A stretch of 64,000 nucleotides of DNA from Heloderma charlesbogerti (lineage: Eukaryota; Chordata; Lepidosauria; Squamata; Helodermatidae): contig JANEZZ010002240.1 of NCBI GenBank assembly GCA_026122225.1, positions 930,001 through 994,000 on the forward strand. The letters are read 5' to 3'. Positions 10,828 through 21,585 of this stretch are shown here, piece after piece (the first letter of the stretch is position 1; each line of letters begins with the position of its first letter). The translations under genes and the position numbers were made by a program. Below the pieces are notes generated by a model. It was not told the origin of the DNA. It saw only the letters and a program-made list of their open reading frames with translations, and did no database searches.

Positions 10828-11531
10828 TAGGGATGGATGAAAGGGACTTACCTGGTCCCGCAGCTTGCTTCGTGGTGGGGGGGGAGGCGCTTTGGTTCTC
10901 CCCCCGAAGTTCAGGCGAGGGGGGTGAGGCGCCCCACCTCGCCCAGCCGAAATTCAGGCCGGGGGGGAGCGCCCCGTCTACCCGGCCGTGAAAAAAAAAG
11001 GAAAGTAAAAAAACAACACACACCCTATTTGCGTTGCCCTTATTTTCACCGTAGTCTACGTAAATCTTTACGTAGACTAGATGTGCCAAACTAAGGAACG
11101 CAAATGGTGGCGCCCAATGGGCGCCACCATTTGCGTACACGCTTTTTTTTTTTTCAAAGTCACCCGTGATAGGCTACGTGATGATTTACGTAGCCTATCA
11201 CGGCTGACTTTGGAAATCTAGCAGTGATAGGCTACGTAAATTGTTACGTAGCCTATCACGGGTGTGTGTTTTTGTTTTTGTTTACTTTCCTTTTTTATTT
11301 TGCAATGGCGGCGGCGGCAGCCCGTCAGAAGACCGGCCGCTGTCGCCGCCCCCGCCAAAATGCTGTCGAAACGCCGCCAGGATATGCCGCCGAGAGGGAC
11401 ATTCACACGAGGTAAGTCCCATCCCGGGGGGGGCGGGGTGCCGGCGGAGAATTTCACCACCAATTTCGGGGGCCGAATGCGTTGGCATTCGGCCTCCTGG
11501 AGATTCGTGGAGAAATTCTCCACCATCCCTA
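10828..11531. mobile_element. THM-II-like hAT MITE in the BovB 5' region
   Basis: Starts TAGGGATGGATGAAAG and ends CACCATCCCTA. It splits BovB sequence that reads GGAGTGGGTTG|CCATTTCC once the element is removed. The duplicated target is GGGTTG on the right and GTGGGTTG on the left, an 8-bp TSD with 2 bp lost. Left tip is A/C-like with outward ACTTACC; right tip is B. Core: a TACGTA hairpin at 11052-11080, a short ATGG hairpin at 11098-11134, and two GATAGGC hairpins (11167-11205, 11224-11262). An ATG at 11305 opens 107 nt before GTAAGT at 11412. Confidence 0.9.
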
Positions 11532-11695
11532 GGGTTGCCATTTCCTTCTCCAGTGGACCACATTTTGTCAGAACTCTCCGCCATGACCTGTCTGGCTTGG
11601 GTGGCCCTGCACGGCATAGCTTATAGCTTCACTGAGTTGTGCAAGCCCCTTCACCACAACAAGGCAGTGATCCATGAAGGGGGGTGTACTTGTAC

Positions 11696-12289
11696 TAGGG
11701 GTGCACGAAAGTCACTTACCTGGTCTCGCAGCTTTTTGCGGTGGGGGGGAGGCACTTCGCTGCTCTCCCCGCGAAGTTCAGGACAGGGGTGGGAGGCTTC
11801 CTGCCTCGCCTGGCCGAAATTCAGGCCGGGGGGGAGGCTTCCCGCCTCGCCCGGCCAAAATTCAGGCTGGGGAGGAGGCGCCTCGCCTCCCCCGGCCGCG
11901 AAATTAAAAGTTAAAAAAAAACGCCCCCGTGATAGGCTACGTGACGATTTACGTAGCCTATCACGGCTGACTTTGCAAATCTAGCTGTGATAGGCTACGT
12001 TAATCATCATGTAGCCTATCACGGGGGCATTTTTTTTCTTTTATTGGAATGGCGGCGGCGGCAGCCGGTTGAAAGACTGGCTGCCACTCCCGCCCCGGAC
12101 GAAGACCCGACGAACCACCGGCCGGACCCGCCGCCGGGAGGGACATTCGGGAAAGGTAAGTCCCGTCCCGGGGGTGTGTGCGGGGGGCGGTTGGGTGCGG
12201 AGAATTTCTTCCCGAAACTTGTTCGGGGGGCCAAACACGTTGGTGCTCGGCCCCCCGAAGTTTCGGGGAGAAATTCTCCGCCATCCCTG
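11696..12289. mobile_element. THM-II hAT MITE in L1, next to BovB
   Basis: Ends TAGGGGTGCACGAAAG and CATCCCTG with TSD ACTTGTAC/ACATGTAC (7/8; 11688-11695 and 12290-12297). The left side is tip C-like, with repeated GGCTTCCCGCCTCGCCCGGC blocks. The core keeps only two GATAGGC hairpins (11930-11965, 11986-12024), so it lacks the central palindrome. Right tip B has an ATG at 12049 and 107 nt to GTAAGT at 12156, with a TGA in codon 8. It inserted at the L1/BovB border. Confidence 0.92.
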
Positions 12290-12809
12290 ACATGTACTGC
12301 TCAATTAATCTGCTAATTTCTTGATGAGTGTCTCCTCCTTCTCCTCCTTTTTTTTGGGTGTTAAACATAGCTCTTTTATGCATACACCTCTTATTGTTGC
12401 CTTGCCTGCTTCCCATCTAATTTTTTCTGTTGTTTCCGCTGTTTTATTTTCTTCAAAATATCTTGCTTTATTCCTCTTTATCCTAGCTTTAATATCTCCC
12501 TTAGTTAATAATATGGGATTCAATCTCCATATATAATCCCTTCTAATTTCTTGGTCTATCTCTATATACATTTTAATTGGGGCATGGTCTGTTACTTTTA
12601 TTCATCCAATTTCCATTTTTTTAAGTCTTTGTAAGAAAGCTTCTGTCATTAAAATTGTGTGCAACCTACTGAAACTTTTATATACTTCTGAAAAATATGT
12701 TTGACTATAGTCATTAGGGTTTATTTTGATCCAAGCATTATAAATATCGTATTTTTTTCAAAATCTCCATATACCAGAATACTCTTCTGTCCTGCTTTAA
12801 CATTGTTCT

Positions 12810-13205
12810 TCATTTCATATTGCCCATTGGTGTTGCCCCCTGTAGATTCCAATTTAAATCTCCTGCAATGATTTTTGAGAATCTGTTAACTTTAGCTAAG
12901 ATCTTCTGTAGAAAATTTAATTGATTCATGTTAGGGCTATATACTGATGCCAATGTTATTAACTCTTTGTTATATATCCCCTCTACAAATATATATCTCC
13001 CCTTTTTATCTTTCATCGTTTTTTTTAATTGAAAATGTATCTCCTTATTAATTAATATCCCTACCTCCCTTGCTCTTCTAGATTCTGGAGCTAAGAATTT
13101 ATGGCCCCATTGTCTGCTGCCCAATATCCCAGTGTTTGTCTTTGGTTTGTGGAGTTCTTGCAAAAATAGTATCTCAGGCTTCATTTCAGATATCAATTTA
13201 TACAT
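12810..13205 (-). pseudogene. L1 ORF2 endonuclease domain (fragment)
   Basis: The minus-strand frame contains EILFLQELH (catalytic Glu motif), AREVGILINKEI, LASVYSPN and IAGDLNWNLQG (Asp/Asn motif) in the order expected for an L1 APE-type endonuclease. The 132 codons cover about the first half of the domain. Downstream sequence toward 12298 is L1 but frame-broken. Confidence 0.85.
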
Positions 13206-13532
13206 CTGAGTTTGTTTTACTCAACCCTCCTCTCCTCTTATATTCAGAGATGTACACTGTGCCATATTTATTTTAAGTTTTCTTCTACTTTTCTCTTTTC
13301 TCCTAAAAGCTTCCTGCTATTTCCAATATCTCCCGATTTCCCCCTCCCCCATTCCTGAAAGGTTCTTTGCTCCTGCTTCCAAAAGGCAATGTCTCCTTCA
13401 GTTCTTTTTAATTTCCTTCTCCCTACTCTTATCTCCAAAGCTTATCACTGTAGTATCACAATACTCTCTTATATAACACACAGGATATTTAGACAGATTT
13501 ACCAATTTAGAGAGAAAAGTTGTGAGGCAGAA

Positions 13533-13566
<34 letters not shown>

Positions 13567-13567
13567 T

Positions 13568-13597
<30 letters not shown>
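13533..13597. repeat. (CA)n(GA)n microsatellite
   Basis: An uninterrupted CA run (about 13533-13563) is followed by a GA run (about 13569-13593). It is inside the L1 between the two ORF regions. Confidence 0.95.
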
Positions 13598-13599
<2 letters not shown>

Positions 13600-13628
13600 A
13601 AACTGGAACAATATGAGAGGATAACTAA

Positions 13629-13743
13629 GGGCACAGTCCTATGCATGTTTAGACAGAAAAGTCCTACAACTCCCAGCATTCCCCAGCAAAATGCTGGGAG
13701 TTGTAGGCCTTTTCTCTGTCTAATCATGCATAGGATTGCACCC
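13629..13743. mobile_element. 115-bp palindromic MITE, Harbinger-like (TAA TSD)
   Basis: GGGCACAGTCCTATGCATG at the left is mirrored by CATGCATAGGATTGCACCC at the right, and CTACAACTCCCAGCAT by ATGCTGGGAGTTGTAG, leaving a tiny loop. It is flanked by TAA on both sides (13626-13628, 13744-13746). A 3-bp TAA target suggests PIF/Harbinger, not hAT. It is inserted in the L1. Confidence 0.75.
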
Positions 13744-13855
13744 TAAACTTCTTTATTCTCTCTGGGTGGTCAGCCAACTTCCTTCTTCAGAAGCTTCTTA
13801 CCTTAGATTCCCTTACCCTCGGTTTGTTTGTTTTTCCTTTTTTGCAGATAATTAT

Positions 13856-13945
13856 TTAATAGAATCATAGAATAGTAGGGTTAGAAGGGGTCTATAAGAC
13901 CATCGAGTCCAACCCCCTGCCCAATGCAGGAATCCAAGTCAAATG
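13856..13945 (-). mobile_element. CR1-type LINE 3' scrap, antisense
   Basis: AGAATCATAGAATAGTAGGG, then AGAAGGGGTCTATAAGACCA and GAGTCCAACCCCC, correspond to the inverse of the conserved CR1 3' region (ATTCTATGATTCT tail). It is short and inserted in L1. Confidence 0.6.
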
Positions 13946-13949
13946 CAGG

Positions 13950-14970
13950 AATCGAAGTCATTTCATTTCCCCCTGTTTATGGCTCAATCCATATTTATTC
14001 CTTTCATTGTTTTTTCCTTTGTAGTTGCTCCCTTAACTCTCTTGTAGAAACATTTATCTTTTTCTCTTTCTTATTTCCTCTTATGCTTGTAGTCGGCCAC
14101 CATATCTCCTCCCCCTCGCCATCTGAAACATCTGTCTGGTCATCTACAATCCCTTCTTCCCCTTTTTCTTCTTCTGGGATTTCTATCTTTAACTCTTGGA
14201 ACAGTCCCTTGATCCCAGGTTTAGTTGTTACCAGATATGTTTTCCCTTTATATATTATTGTCAGTTTGAAAGGGAAGCCCCAGAAAGATTTAATTCCTTC
14301 TTCTCAAAGTTTTCATGTAAATGCACCTAGGTTTTTCCTTTTCTGTAGCATCTTTGGGGCTAAGTCTTGTAGAGACATCACAGGCATGTCCATATACTTT
14401 ATTTCTTTCATTAGCCGTATTTCTTTCATTATCTTTTCCTTCAAAGAAAACTTTACAAAATGAATTATTATATCTCATGGAATGCTTGTTTCTAACCTTC
14501 TGGGTCCTATTGCCCGATGAGCTCTTTCAGGATTGCCCATCTGTATTTTACAAGCAGGCAATAGTTCTGTAAACCATTTCACCATAAATTCTTTAACAGA
14601 TTTTCATTCTGTAGCCTCCATAATTCCATGAATACACATATTTTTCCTATGATTTCTATTGGACAGATCTTTACATTTTAAGCTATTCCTTTCAATTAAC
14701 TTTCTTAAAGATTTAATTTGTACCTCATGTGTGTCGAGTCTGTACGCTATTCTATGAAACTGCCACTTCTGTTTCTCTCATCCTGTCTTGCAGTTGCTCC
14801 AATTTATCTTCCACTATTTCCTTCCAAGCAGTCAATAAATCTTGTTTGAGTGTTGTTAATTGTTTGGTCAGTTCTTCTTTTGATACTGCCATTCCACTGA
14901 TCTCAACTTTTTCTCACAGCTTCTTTGCTGATTTAGAGACGTATTTTTATTCTGCTCTCCATTCCCCCTG
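13950..14970 (-). pseudogene. L1 ORF1 region (degraded)
   Basis: On the minus strand MAVSKEELTKQLTTLKQDLL then KLEQLQDRMRETEVAV (about 14895-14755) is a coiled-coil typical of L1 ORF1 protein. Further downstream MRYNNSFCKVFFEGKD and PRCIYMKTLRRRN (14478-14290) fit the C-terminal half. Stops and frameshifts separate the blocks. Confidence 0.65.
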
Positions 14971-15115
14971 ATAGATTAATTAATGGCTGTCTGGAATTTT
15001 GTTTCCAGGAGTTATTTTCTTTTTAGATAACCTTTCTTGGTTTAAAATATTTCCTAAGGGCAGGGAGCTCCAAGATCATGCCACCATTGCCTTCAGCATC
15101 CAAACTCCCCCCCCT

Positions 15116-15240
15116 CTCCAGATATTTTGGACTCCAACTCACATCACCCCCAGCTAGTATGGCCAATAGTCAGGAAGCTTGGGAGTTGTTGTCCAAAATA
15201 TCCTGAGGGCACCAGGTTGGGGAAGACTGCTTACAGCATA
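15116..15240. mobile_element. Right part of palindromic MITE split by L1
   Basis: CTCCAGATATTTTGGACTCC and AACTCACATCACCCCC at the left mirror GGGAGTTGTTGTCCAAAATA and GGGCACCAGGTTGGGGAAG at the right. The missing left end is at 6122-6155. The same family recurs at 21445-21585, 27337-27427, 42268-42360 and 61190-61325. Confidence 0.8.
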
Positions 15241-15516
15241 TCGGTATAAGGAATTCGTTTCCCACCAGGTCTCCTAATTCCCTTTCCCTCTCAGCTCCCT
15301 CTTCTGCCATACCACAGACCCCTTCTTCTAGGGTGGTATAAGAAATTCATTTCAGTTCATTTTTTATCAGGATTTTACCCAATTTGCACTTTCTGGACTG
15401 AATCTAGACTTGGACACAATCTGTAGTTTTAAAAAAAAATCCATACATTTCTGAGCTTGTGGTGTGATTCACAGACCAAAAAAAGGGTTCAAGAGCATGT
15501 GTAAATTTCCAAAATG

Positions 15517-17115
15517 TAGGGTGGTGGAGGAATCTCTCCAGGGGGGTTGGAGCTGCTGAGCTTTCATCAGCTCACCCCTAGGGATGGCAATGGAGTCTGG
15601 TTGAGGGCTCAAGCTCGGTGGATTACTGCCAGCTCGACCCCCCTGGATGCCAGCTTGTGAACTCCTGAGCCTGCCTGACTTGGCATCCACTGAGTTGGGC
15701 AAGCTCACAGTTTTCTGCCATCTGCCAACCCCTCATGCTCTCCTTGCAAGAAGGAGAGAATGAGGGGTTGACTGGTGATGGGGGAAGGAGTCAACAGGGA
15801 CTCCTGCCACTGCCTGCCAACCCCCCGTGCTCCCCTTTCTTGCAAGGAGAGAATGAGAGGTTATCAGGCAGTGACAGGGGCTCAGCAGCCACCATTTTGT
15901 GCACAATGTGGGCTGCTAGGCTTGTTCCACAAATCCCCCATTTTGTGCAAATGTCAGCCATAAAAGTAGGGATGTTAGAGAAATCCACCACAGATTCAAA
16001 TGAGGCTGGATTCTTTGGAATCCAGCCTCAGGAATCTGCTGCAGATTGGCATGACTTACCTCCACTCCAGGAGGAGTGGAGGCAAAATGGCACTCGGCTG
16101 CTTCTTCCACTGGAGCCATTTGCCTCCTCGGAGCCAATCGCCATTTCTTAAAAAAAAAAAAAAGGCCATCAGCCTGATGTGCCCATAGACGTATATGCAA
16201 ATAGAGCCATGAATCTTGCATATAACTCTATGTGTCCACAGGCCTATATGCAAGGTTCATGGCTCTATTTTGCCGCCAAGAAATGGCGATCAGCATGCAG
16301 CAAGAGAACGGCTCTGGCTGGCAAGGTAAATAGCCCTATAGCTGGTGTGGCTCTGCGGAATCCTGGTGGACCAGAGCCGCTCCAGAGGATTCCGGGGGGG
16401 GGGAGGAACAGATCGCCTCCCCCCCCACAGATTCCCCACTGGAATGGATGGTGGGGAGTCCATACACCCCTACATAAAAGGGCCATTTACGCCAAATTAC
16501 AGGTGTGTAATTAGACCTTTTATGCCTATAATTTAGCATAAATGGCCCTATTTATGGCTGCCATTTGCACAAAATGGGGGATTTGCAGAAAAAGCTTAGC
16601 TGCCATTTTGTGCAAAATGGCAGCTAACACAGCAGCAGGATGCCTCATGCCGCTTGCTGGGTGCGGTGAACTGGGTCGGGTGGCTGGCAAGGGTCTGGTG
16701 AGCAGCATGCTGGGTAAACAGCAGCAAGTTCACCCATCTTTACTCAGGGGACTTCAGCTTATTTCCCTCAAGCTGGCCTGACTCAATCTGCATTGAGTTG
16801 GGCCAGGTCGTGGATTTTCCATTAAAAAAAATGTGTATGGAAATTTGCCCAAATTGCATGACAGTTTACATAATTTGCATGACTTGAAGCCATAATTTGT
16901 GTAATTTTCAGTGGAAATTTGTGCAATTCACACAAATTGCAGCCACAATTTGCCCAAATTCCTATTTAGGCAATTTTTTAAAAAAAAACCAAATTTTTTT
17001 TCCAAATTTGGGGGGGGGGACATGGCTTGGCTAGCAAAGGCAAGCTGAGTCAGCGGTACTGCAGAAATCTGTTGAGCCCACAAAGGGCTGGATTTCCCCA
17101 CAATAGGTATCCCTA
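15517..17115. mobile_element. hAT-like family G element nested in J
   Basis: Starts TAGGGTGGTGGAGGAATC and ends GGTATCCCTA, with TSD CCAAAATG/CAAAAATG (7/8; 15509-15516, 17116-17123). It contains hairpins around CCATTTTGTGCAAAATGGC (16600-16622) and the AATTTGCAC-rich arm shared with 1-430. It is split by a THM-III at 15967-16472. An internal TAGGGATGG at 15589 may mark a further old end. Confidence 0.75.
15967..16472. mobile_element. THM-III hAT MITE nested in G
   Basis: Starts TAGGGATGTTAGAGAAATCC and ends CATACACCCCTA, with a perfect 8-bp TSD CATAAAAG (15959-15966, 16473-16480). Tip B-like left end has GACTTACC at 16049-16056. The core is not the TACGTA type but an inverted repeat of GCAAATAGAGCCATGAATC (16197-16215) with GGTTCATGGCTCTATTTTGC (16254-16273). 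The right side shows the tip A GGATTCCGGGGGGG pattern. It looks like a divergent relative of THM-I. Confidence 0.88.
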
Positions 17116-17312
17116 CAAAAATGTTTATGTTTCAAAAATGCACACAATTGATGCGTACTTTTATGTGGAAAATATGCATGGAAATACACATGGATTTTCA
17201 TGAGAAAAGAAAAAAAATCAAAGCACACAATTTGATGCAGACTCAACTCAGAATGTGCTTCAAGATGGAATTCAGCTCCAGTTTTGCTGATTCGCACATT
17301 CCTACCTTCTGC

Positions 17313-18334
17313 CCACCACTTCTAGAATCTGTTATAATGATGAGTTCAGTTAAGAAAAACATATAGTCATCGTCATCATCATCAATCCAATATATAATAT
17401 TTAATACAAAACATTTATACTCAAGATATCATCTATATCTGTTGCAATAGCTAAGAAATGGAATCCAGGTTTTGTGTGTTTGAAACTTTTGAATTGAGTT
17501 CATCCATCCATTCCAGTTCATCAGTCCATGCCAGATCAGATTGTAACTGCTAATTTAATGTATAAGCATCATAGACCACCCATCATCTTTTCACATTCAT
17601 CCATTGATGGTCTATGAATTGTTTGCCAAGGTTTTGCCGGCAGAATCCGTACTGCAAGCAATCAACATGTGCATCACCATCACAGAACAATCCCTAGGGA
17701 GCAGGTCTTTAATCTGCCTGAAAATTATAGAGAAAGAAACCCTGTGGTTCTTTTTATATCACTTACAATCTTAACCCAGTATTTGCCTAACCAGACTACA
17801 ATGTCACAGCACTTCCTGTGGAGGCCGAAGCATTTGCAGAACACATCAGGGGGTAGGTGTGTTCTGCTTTGTTTGTTTTGAAGATTTATGAACACATTTA
17901 TTGATTTTTGGAGAGATTTATACCCCCTTTCAATCATATGATCCTTAAGGCAGCAACAATGGGTTGCAATAAAATTAAAGAACTGAACACTCACATATAC
18001 ACTTACAGCCCAACAGCCCTTAGTCCTCTGGCTCAGGGATGGAGCCAGGCTACACTTTCCTTCAGTTCTGCCATCATTCCAGGGCAACTGGCAGTCAGAG
18101 TCAACCGTTCCTTTTAGAAGCAAGGGAGGGAGGAAGCAAGCAAAATCCCTGCAACTGCTCCTTCTCTGGCCAAAGGAAGGGGCCACCAGGGTGGTCTTCC
18201 TTTTGCTGTGATGTTCTTTCTGGGAGACAGGAGGTCCAACTTTTGAGTGGCCTTTGTTCCCCTGGCTGATGAATGTGCTTCCGCTCTCTATTCCTAGAGT
18301 TCTGGGCCCTTCTAGGAATTCAAGATGGTATCCC
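17313..18334. other. Non-coding stretch, no recognised feature
   Basis: AT-rich unique-looking sequence. Open frames on either strand show no recognisable domain. No element ends or RNA gene were recognised. Confidence 0.45.
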
Positions 18335-18640
18335 TAGGTATGTATGAGAATTTTGTTTTTCCTCACAAAACAATCAGTCATGCCCAGTTCAAACCTCTGA
18401 ACAAGATCACGATTGAGAACACGTTCCTGCTGAAAATATTTGCAAATTGCCCAACACATGCTTGCATTCGATTTGTGCTAATTTCCCAGTTTGATTTTGC
18501 ACACATTTCCCTGTGGATTGAATCAGCCCTGCTTTAGTCTGTGGAGGAAAGGTGGGGAAATTTGCACAAGTTTCACATTTGATTGCTGCTTGATTTGCAC
18601 AATATTCCTTTTCGTGCAGAGTGAACAGTGATCACAAACT
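18335..18640. mobile_element. hAT-like family K fragment
   Basis: TAGGTATGTATGAGAATTTT, TTTTCCTCACAAAAC and later TGATTTTGCACACATTTCCC and GATTGAATCAGCCCTGCTTT match the family K element at 30698-31111 in order. The right end is not clear and no TSD was identified. Confidence 0.55.
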
Positions 18641-18979
18641 GGAACAGGATGAGTTGGAAGGGAGACTGGAGGTGAGCTACTAGTCCCATCCCTTCCTCAG
18701 TGCAGGATGTACAATGCAGAATGGAATTACAGAATTCTTGACAGATAGTTCTCTGGCCCCTGTTTAAAGGTCTCCAATGAAAGAGAGGCCACCCCCCCCC
18801 CAAGGCAATTGCTTCCACTGTACCAAACAGCTTGTAGCATTAGGACTCATCTCCTAATATTTAGCCAAAAGCTGCTTCCCTACATTTTCCATCCATTGGT
18901 TCTGTTTTTGGATCCTAGCTGAAGGCTGTATATCTTACAAGGTTGTACAATCTGTTGAGTTTGTACACTGAGCCACTCA

Positions 18980-19330
18980 CACTGACCTGGGACCTGTCCT
19001 CGAGTACCGCATTGCCATTTGGCAAAAAAATGGCCATCGTGATATGTGCACATCTAGCTGTATGCAAACTGGTCCTGTGCATGGCCCATATATGCAAGAT
19101 TGCAGGCATAAATGGCCCATATCATGCATGTGCACATATGACAATAGCCATTTTTTGCAAAACGGTGCTCATGGCACTTGCAGACAGGTCCCAGGTGAAT
19201 ACCAGCAGCTTGGCAAGTGGGAGGAGGGGTCGAGCAGGGGCTCCAGCATGGGTCCAGGGGTGCACAAGCGGGGGCAGGGGCTTGCCGGGTGCCCAGAGAA
19301 CCTGGAAGGGGGCTTGCCTGTCCATCCCTA
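18980..19330. mobile_element. hAT-like element related to families E/F
   Basis: Left GACCTGGGACCTGTCC is mirrored by GACAGGTCCCAGGTG (19181-19195). The central arms CCATTTGGCAAAAAAATGGCC and GGCAAAA...GCCATTTTTTGCAAAA form a hairpin region. It ends TGTCCATCCCTA at 19330. The left terminus is uncertain, so no TSD is claimed. Confidence 0.5.
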
Positions 19331-19472
19331 GTTATAAGGAAGATGGAGCAGACCTATTCATTGTTGCTCCAGAGTGCAGGACTGGAACTAATGGATGGAA
19401 AGGCATGGCTTGGGGGCAGGTCTGCTGGATTCCCAGACCAAATCAGGCACCAATGCTATCCCTACTTATGAC

Positions 19473-20194
19473 TAGGGATATACGAATCCCTTACCTGGCT
19501 CTGGTTGGGCATCCGCTGTGGGGGGGAGGCGATCCGTTCCTCCCCCCGGAATCCTCGATGGAGGGGGAGGTGATCCGGTCCTCCCCCTTGGAACCCTGCC
19601 TGGCTGGATCCGCTCCACGGCCATGCTGCGGAGCTGCCGGCTGGGCCGATCTGCAGCATGGCCTCCAGCCGCTGCCAGGCTGGTGCAGATGGCGTCCAGT
19701 GTAGGGGATGGCATTTGCGTCCCTATGGTAGCCCGTGATAGGCTACGTAAGTATTTACATAGCCTATCATGGTAAAGGCAGCCACACAAATGGTGGCCGC
19801 TATGCCATTTGCGTGGCCGCCTTTACCGTGATAGACTATGTAAATACTTACGTAGCCTATCACGGCAAAGAGCAGGGGAGCAAATGACGTAGTGACCACC
19901 ATTTGTGTCCCTGCGCTTTGCCATGATAGTCTATGTAAATACTTATGTAGCCTATCATGGCTGCTTGCAAGCACGCAAATGGCAGCCGCTATGATGGCTG
20001 CCATTTGCGGCCGCAGCAGCCCAGCAGCGGCCAGCCGGGAGACCAGCTGGAGCTGCCGCCGCCACATCCGCCCCAGGTAAGCTCCATCCCCGGTGGATTC
20101 CGTGGGGTGGCAGGGGGCAGGAGGCTGTTCTGCCACGGATTCTGGGGGAATCCGGCCTCAATGGAGTCTGTGGCAGAATTCTCTGACATCCCTA
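19473..20194. mobile_element. THM-III hAT MITE (tip A to tip B)
   Basis: Starts TAGGGATATACGAATCCC and ends GACATCCCTA. TSD is CTTATGAC/CTCATGAC (7/8; 19465-19472, 20195-20202). The core is four serial hairpins with GATAGGCTACGTAAGTATTT-type arms (19736-19770, 19831-19864, 19923-19958) separated by ATGGC hairpins (19790-19812, 19885-19905, 19976-20008). Tip B has an outward GGTAAG at 20075. Confidence 0.92.
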
Positions 20195-20464
20195 CTCATG
20201 ACAGCTCTTTGGAAGATGTAAAGGTTTTTTTTCCCCTAACCTTTTTTTTGCTAAGCCACCAGTAGTCCAGTGGCTAATTCAGAAGTGCAGGGTGCCTTCA
20301 TGACAGTCACAGCCATGCCCCCTCACAGCCACGCCCCTTCTAAGATTGTACAACCTTGTAAGATATACAGCCTTCAGCTGGGATCCAAAAACAGTGCAGC
20401 TGAGAGTAAGGCAGGGGTATTTCAATTGGATGTCTGAGAAAAAATGCAGGGGTGTTACAATGCT

Positions 20465-20497
20465 TTTCACTCACTCACTCACTCACTCACTCACTCT
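20465..20497. repeat. (ACTC)n microsatellite
   Basis: About eight repeats of CACT/ACTC. Confidence 0.9.
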
Positions 20498-21440
20498 AAC
20501 ACAAACATCGTAGGTTTTCGAAATATGATACTTTATGGAAGCTTCACCCTCACTCGGCGGCAGGGAAGGGGAGGAGACAGCTGGAAGAGCCTCGCCCACA
20601 GCGGTAGGCTGGGAGTGGGAGGGACCTGGCTGAGACCTGGCTCTTAAAAAAAGTCCTGGGTCTTCATCCCTGTGAGACCCCCAACCACTACACCCCTGCA
20701 AGCCACCTCTTGCAGTCTTTTCTAGTGCTGTAATTGGAGCATGGCCAGAGGTGCAGCATTCCTGTATCTTTTATGGTTAAGTAGAAGAAGGAATTCAGGT
20801 ACAACTTGTCATGCAGCAGTAAGAAAAGCTGCAGCTCCTAAAATTTCCTGCTATACTCAACTATGAAATGGACATTAGTCATGTCTTCCTCTGGAATTGG
20901 TCACCCTACAGCGATATGAGGAAGATGATTTATTTAAAAGGGCTGAACATATATCTCCTCCCATTAATTTCTGATCCATCCACCTAACATCTGTATTAAC
21001 AGGTTGACTCATAATTATCCAGTGCAGTGTGAAACTGAGCAAAATATTTCTGCCTAGAAGCAATTCAGTGGCCATGAAGCTTCAATGCTACCCCCACCCC
21101 CCGATCACCATGTCCACAAGCCAGAGGACATGCATGACAATATCTGAGTCTATATTTAATCCAAGAATTGGGAAAACAATGACTAACAAGAGCATACAGA
21201 GAACTGGGCAACTGTCACTTTGGCCAAAAGATTTTCTATAAAAATTAATTGCTTGGGAACCAGAAAAATATAACTGGCGGTGAAATTCCTCCTATGGATT
21301 TTCAACAATCCTACATACACCACAAAAATGCCAACAACATCTTTAATAGGAAATTTGGTTTCCTAAGAGTAACAGTGTGAGAGTCAACACTAGGCTTAAG
21401 AATATATATTCTATTCTTTATCCCTTGACATATGCAAAGG
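20498..21440. other. Non-coding stretch, no recognised feature
   Basis: No domain, RNA or repeat end was recognised. Short open frames only. Confidence 0.45.
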
Positions 21441-21444
21441 CAAC

Positions 21445-21585
21445 CTTCCCCAACCTGGTACCCTCCAGATATTTTGGACTTCAACTCCCATTAGCCCCAG
21501 CCAGCATTAACAATGGTCAGGAATCCTGGGAGTTGTAGTCCAAAACATCTGGTGAGCACCAGGTTGGAGAAGGCTGTGCTAAGAT
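21445..21585. mobile_element. Palindromic MITE (AACCTGGT...ACCAGGTT)
   Basis: CCCCAACCTGGTACCCTCC and TTTTGGACTTCAACTCCC at the left mirror GGGAGTTGTAGTCCAAAACA and GAGCACCAGGTTGGAGAAGG at the right. This is the full-length version of the family split by the L1. A clear TSD was not resolved. Confidence 0.75.

Larger units (their letters stand above)
8076..11683 (-). mobile_element. BovB (RTE-clade) LINE, antisense, internally deleted
   Basis: On the minus strand it runs from a non-coding 5' region (about 11683-10570), interrupted by a THM at 10828-11531, through endonuclease and RT reading frames to a 3' tail ending CGACTGAACAACAACAACAA (plus-strand GTTGTTGTTGTTCAGTCG, 8074-8091). Flanking GTGTACTTGT at 8066-8075 and 11684-11693 is the target duplication in the L1. 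BovB is typical of squamates and known for horizontal transfer. Between the endonuclease and RT blocks about 100 codons are missing, and there are frameshifts, so it is not autonomous. Confidence 0.92.
6156..15115 (-). mobile_element. L1 retrotransposon, antisense, with nested insertions
   Basis: A perfect 13-bp TSD, CTCCAGATATTTT, lies at 6143-6155 and 15116-15128. The minus-strand 3' end is A-rich (T-run at 6152-6159 on plus), and the 5' end at 15115 is G-rich. Recognisable parts on the minus strand are ORF1 coiled-coil (about 14895-14740), ORF1 3' region, APE-type endonuclease (13205-12810), the start of the RT region (about 7705-7530) and the ORF2 C-terminus (6861-6457). It is interrupted by BovB (8076-11683), a THM (11696-12289), a small Harbinger-like MITE and a CR1 scrap. 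Most of the central RT is missing, so it is inactive. Confidence 0.9.
15329..17304. mobile_element. hAT-like family J element, interrupted
   Basis: Starts TAGGGTGGTATAAGAAATTC and ends GATTCGCACATTCCTA. Flanking 8-mers are CCTTCTTC (15321-15328) and CCTTCTGC (17305-17312), 7/8. The body is AT-rich with TACATTTGAAAAATG-type units. It is split by the family G element at 15517-17115; the right half resumes at 17116. It resembles 36458-36867 and 56200-56535. Non-coding. Confidence 0.82.
18902..20394. repeat. 52-bp inverted duplication bracketing 1.4 kb
   Basis: The segment 18902-18953 (containing GCTGTATATCTTACAAGGTT) reappears in inverse orientation at 20343-20394 with a single mismatch. Similarity stops abruptly on both sides. 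The span between holds a family F/E-like element and a THM-III. The near identity suggests a recent event. Confidence 0.85.

Noticed and set aside
11241..11984. 247-codon open frame across two THM elements and BovB leader
   Set aside because: It crosses two independent transposon borders and their TSDs, so it cannot be an evolved gene.
13567..13595. Open frame across (CA)n(GA)n
   Set aside because: Microsatellite artefact.
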